Shown here one piece after another: positions 7,846 to 9,497 of a DNA stretch of 9,497 nt. The notes under the pieces were generated by a model. That model saw only the letters and a program-made list of their open reading frames with translations. It was not told the DNA's origin and ran no database searches. The translations under genes were made by a program, and so were the position numbers. Location: contig CALZMA010000023.1 of the NCBI GenBank assembly GCA_945788445.1, forward strand, positions 1 to 9,497, given 5' to 3'. Origin of the DNA: an uncultured Bacteroidales bacterium. GTDB lineage: Bacteria > Bacteroidota > Bacteroidia > Bacteroidales > Bacteroidaceae. How positions within the stretch are numbered: the stretch's first letter is position 1; each line of letters begins with the position of its first letter.

Positions 7846-7886
7846 GCGGAAATCGCCCGTTTCACCGACACATTCCCTTAGACAAC

Positions 7887-8279
7887 ATGGCCAACTATAT
7901 CTTTTCTCTCGAGATGGAGGTGCGCGACTACGAGTGCGACCTCCAAGGCATCGTCAATAATGCCAACTACCAGCACTATACCGAGCACACCCGCCACGAG
8001 TTTCTCCGCGCGCACGGCGTGAGTTTTGCCGAACTCCACACGCGCGGCATCGATGCCGTGGTGGCGCGCATGCAGCTCCAGTTCAAGACCCCGCTGCGCA
8101 GCGCGGACCGCTTCGTGTCCCGCCTCGCCCTGCGCAAGGAGGGCATCAAGTATGTGTTCCAGCAGGACATCTTCCGCCTGCCCGACGAGCGGCCCGTGCT
8201 GAAGAGTACGGTCGAGGCCGTGTGCCTCGTGGACGGCAAGCTCTCCGACTGTGAGGAACTCAACCGGCTGGTGCCCTAA
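7887..8279 (+). CDS. Acyl-CoA thioesterase, hot-dog fold (4HBT/YbgC-like)
   Basis: A 130-residue single hot-dog domain protein of the 4-hydroxybenzoyl-CoA thioesterase superfamily, which hydrolyses acyl-CoA to free acid and CoA; cytoplasmic and normally tetrameric. The family signature is in VRDYECDLQGIVNNANYQHYTEHTRHEFL (12-40). D18 aligns with the catalytic aspartate of the 4HBT type (D, two residues, G, I/H, V), followed by NNANY and the helix with E33 and R36. The length is typical (about 130-140). The ATG at 7887 starts directly before the first strand. The gene lies 41 bases after DUF2851 and 13 bases before dprA, on the same strand and with no promoter seen between, so it is probably cotranscribed. 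The natural substrate cannot be deduced. Confidence 0.92.
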   Translation: MANYIFSLEMEVRDYECDLQGIVNNANYQHYTEHTRHEFLRAHGVSFAELHTRGIDAVVARMQLQFKTPLRSADRFVSRLALRKEGIKYVFQQDIFRLPDERPVLKSTVEAVCLVDGKLSDCEELNRLVP

Positions 8280-8292
8280 TCCCGACTTGCCC

Positions 8293-9429
8293 ATGACCCC
8301 GGACCCCATCCCCGTTTCGGACCTCCGCGCCGAGGCCGAAGCCGTGCTCACCCTCGCGCTGCTGCCCGGACTCAAGCTCGCGCAGGCGCGTTCGCTGCTC
8401 CAGTACTACGGAAGCGGCGTGGCGGCCCTCGCCGACCCCCATCCGCCCATTCCCCTCTGGAAAGAACTCCTCGCGCAGCAGAACAAGCTCCGCGAGGCGC
8501 GGGACCGTGCGCGGCGCGAATGCGATTTCTGTGAGGAACACCAGATACGCATGATACCCTTCACCTCGCCCGACTATCCGCGCCTGCTGAAGGAAGACGA
8601 GGTGAACGACCCGCCGCTGCAACTCTTCTATTGCGGTACGGGCAGCCTGGACCGGCCCCACGCGCTGAGCGTGGTCGGCACGCGGCGCATCACGGAGTAT
8701 GGCAAGGGCCTGTGCGAGCGGCTCATTGCAGACCTTTCGGCCCTCGTGCCCGACCTCTTCGTCGTGAGCGGCCTGGCCTACGGGGTGGACATCCATGCCC
8801 ACCGCGCCGCCCTCGCCGCGGGCGTGGACACCGTGGCGGTGCTGGCCCACGGACTGGACCGCATCTATCCCAGCCTTCACCGCCGGACTGCCCTGGAGAT
8901 GGTGCGCCACGGCGGCCTCCTCACGGAATACATTTCGGGCACGGTGCCCGACAAGGGAAACTTCGTGCGGCGCAACCGCATCGTGGCCGGCATCGCGCCC
9001 GCTACCTTGGTGGTGGAAAGTGCGGAGAAGGGTGGGGCACTCATCACGGCCGGCATTGCCTCGAGCTACGGACGCGAGGTGATGGCCGTGCCCGGGCGCA
9101 CCACCGACGTCTATTCGGCGGGGTGCAACCGTCTGATTCTCGAAAACAAGGCTTCGCTCGTGACCTCGGCCGAGGACATCGCCAACCTGCTCAACTGGAA
9201 GACGGACAAGAAGGCGGCCGCCGCCCCGCAACCCTCGCTCTTCCCGTCGTACACGCCCGTGCAGGAACGCATTCTCGACGCGCTCTCCCAAAGCGACGAA
9301 TGTTCGCTCGACCGCTTGGCGCTCCTCACGCAAATTCCCCTGGCCGAACTCACCGACCACCTCTTCGACCTCGAAGACCTCCGCGCGGTGAAGCAACTGC
9401 CGGGCAACCGCTACCGCCTCGTGCGGTAG
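8293..9429 (+). CDS. dprA: DNA-processing protein DprA (Smf)
   Basis: A 378-residue DprA, which binds incoming single-stranded DNA during natural transformation, shields it and loads RecA onto it; the gene is also widespread in bacteria not known to be competent. Domains in order: an N-terminal helical HhH/SAM-like region (about 15-60), the extended Rossmann domain (about 85-300) with SVVGTRR (126-132), SGLAYGVD (159-166), FVRRNRI (224-230), GGALITA (247-253) and the VPGRTTDVYSAGCN segment (266-279), a short linker, and a C-terminal winged helix (about 322-378, VQERIL to YRLVR), often called DML1-like. The ATG at 8293 is preferred; an in-frame ATG at 8251 lies inside the thioesterase gene and would overlap it by 29 bases. 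It is last in the operon, followed by a terminator 24 bases downstream. Confidence 0.97.
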   Translation: MTPDPIPVSDLRAEAEAVLTLALLPGLKLAQARSLLQYYGSGVAALADPHPPIPLWKELLAQQNKLREARDRARRECDFCEEHQIRMIPFTSPDYPRLLKEDEVNDPPLQLFYCGTGSLDRPHALSVVGTRRITEYGKGLCERLIADLSALVPDLFVVSGLAYGVDIHAHRAALAAGVDTVAVLAHGLDRIYPSLHRRTALEMVRHGGLLTEYISGTVPDKGNFVRRNRIVAGIAPATLVVESAEKGGALITAGIASSYGREVMAVPGRTTDVYSAGCNRLILENKASLVTSAEDIANLLNWKTDKKAAAAPQPSLFPSYTPVQERILDALSQSDECSLDRLALLTQIPLAELTDHLFDLEDLRAVKQLPGNRYRLVR

Positions 9430-9453
9430 GCCGGCACGCCCAACGCCCCTTTC

Positions 9454-9477
9454 GCCCCATCCGTGGGGGCTTTTTTT
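9454..9477 (+). terminator. Intrinsic terminator after dprA
   Basis: GCCCC (9454-9458) pairs with GGGGC (9466-9470) around a seven-base loop, followed at once by seven T residues (9471-9477). An alternative register, CCCCA-TCCG-TGGGG, gives a tetraloop. This is a classical rho-independent terminator 24 bases after the dprA stop and probably ends the DUF2851-thioesterase-dprA transcript. Confidence 0.85.
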
Positions 9478-9497
9478 GTGCGCGGCGGCATTTGGGG

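Noticed and set aside
7846..7886. A possible terminator or promoter between DUF2851 and the thioesterase gene.
   Set aside because: CCGCTGAGCGG at the stop codon is palindromic but leaves no loop, there is no T run, and no TAnnTTTG box is present; the genes look cotranscribed.

Overview
The window looks like ordinary chromosomal housekeeping DNA from a GC-rich member of the Bacteroidota, probably the order Bacteroidales. Three things point there. Several intergenic regions carry the Bacteroidota sigma-A promoter pattern (TTG, about 20 bases, TAnnTTTG). None of the nine genes has a recognisable Shine-Dalgarno sequence before its ATG. The gene set includes DUF2851, a family I know mainly from this phylum. 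Base composition is high in G+C (roughly 60% by eye), which produces many long antisense open frames. I cannot name the genus from the sequence alone.

Layout: positions 1 to 6394 hold six genes on the minus strand. In transcription order they are mnmG (tRNA wobble-uridine modification), apt (adenine salvage), uvrC (nucleotide excision repair), dtd (D-aminoacyl-tRNA editing), a MazG-like NTP pyrophosphohydrolase, and deoC (deoxyribose 5-phosphate catabolism). A strong intrinsic terminator ends apt. The genes uvrC, dtd, mazG and deoC follow with gaps of only 16 to 36 bases and probably form one operon. The 192-base gap between mnmG and apt contains no gene, but it holds a near-perfect ParB-binding parS centromere site (4358-4373) and several inverted repeats.

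Positions 6550 to 9429 hold three plus-strand genes: a DUF2851 protein, a hot-dog fold acyl-CoA thioesterase and dprA. They look like one transcript that ends at an intrinsic terminator at 9454-9477. The two gene blocks diverge from 6395-6549, where two Bacteroidota-type promoters overlap back to back and mnmG has a structured leader.

Functionally, the minus-strand genes share a theme of nucleotide and RNA quality control: salvage, pool cleaning, DNA repair, tRNA editing and tRNA modification. The parS site next to mnmG (gidA) suggests the window lies in the origin-proximal part of the chromosome. I see no mobile element, CRISPR array, tRNA, rRNA or defence system, and no stretch longer than 300 bases without a gene. 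No clearly new multi-gene system is present; the items most worth a second look are the parS site, the overlapping divergent promoters and the DUF2851 protein.
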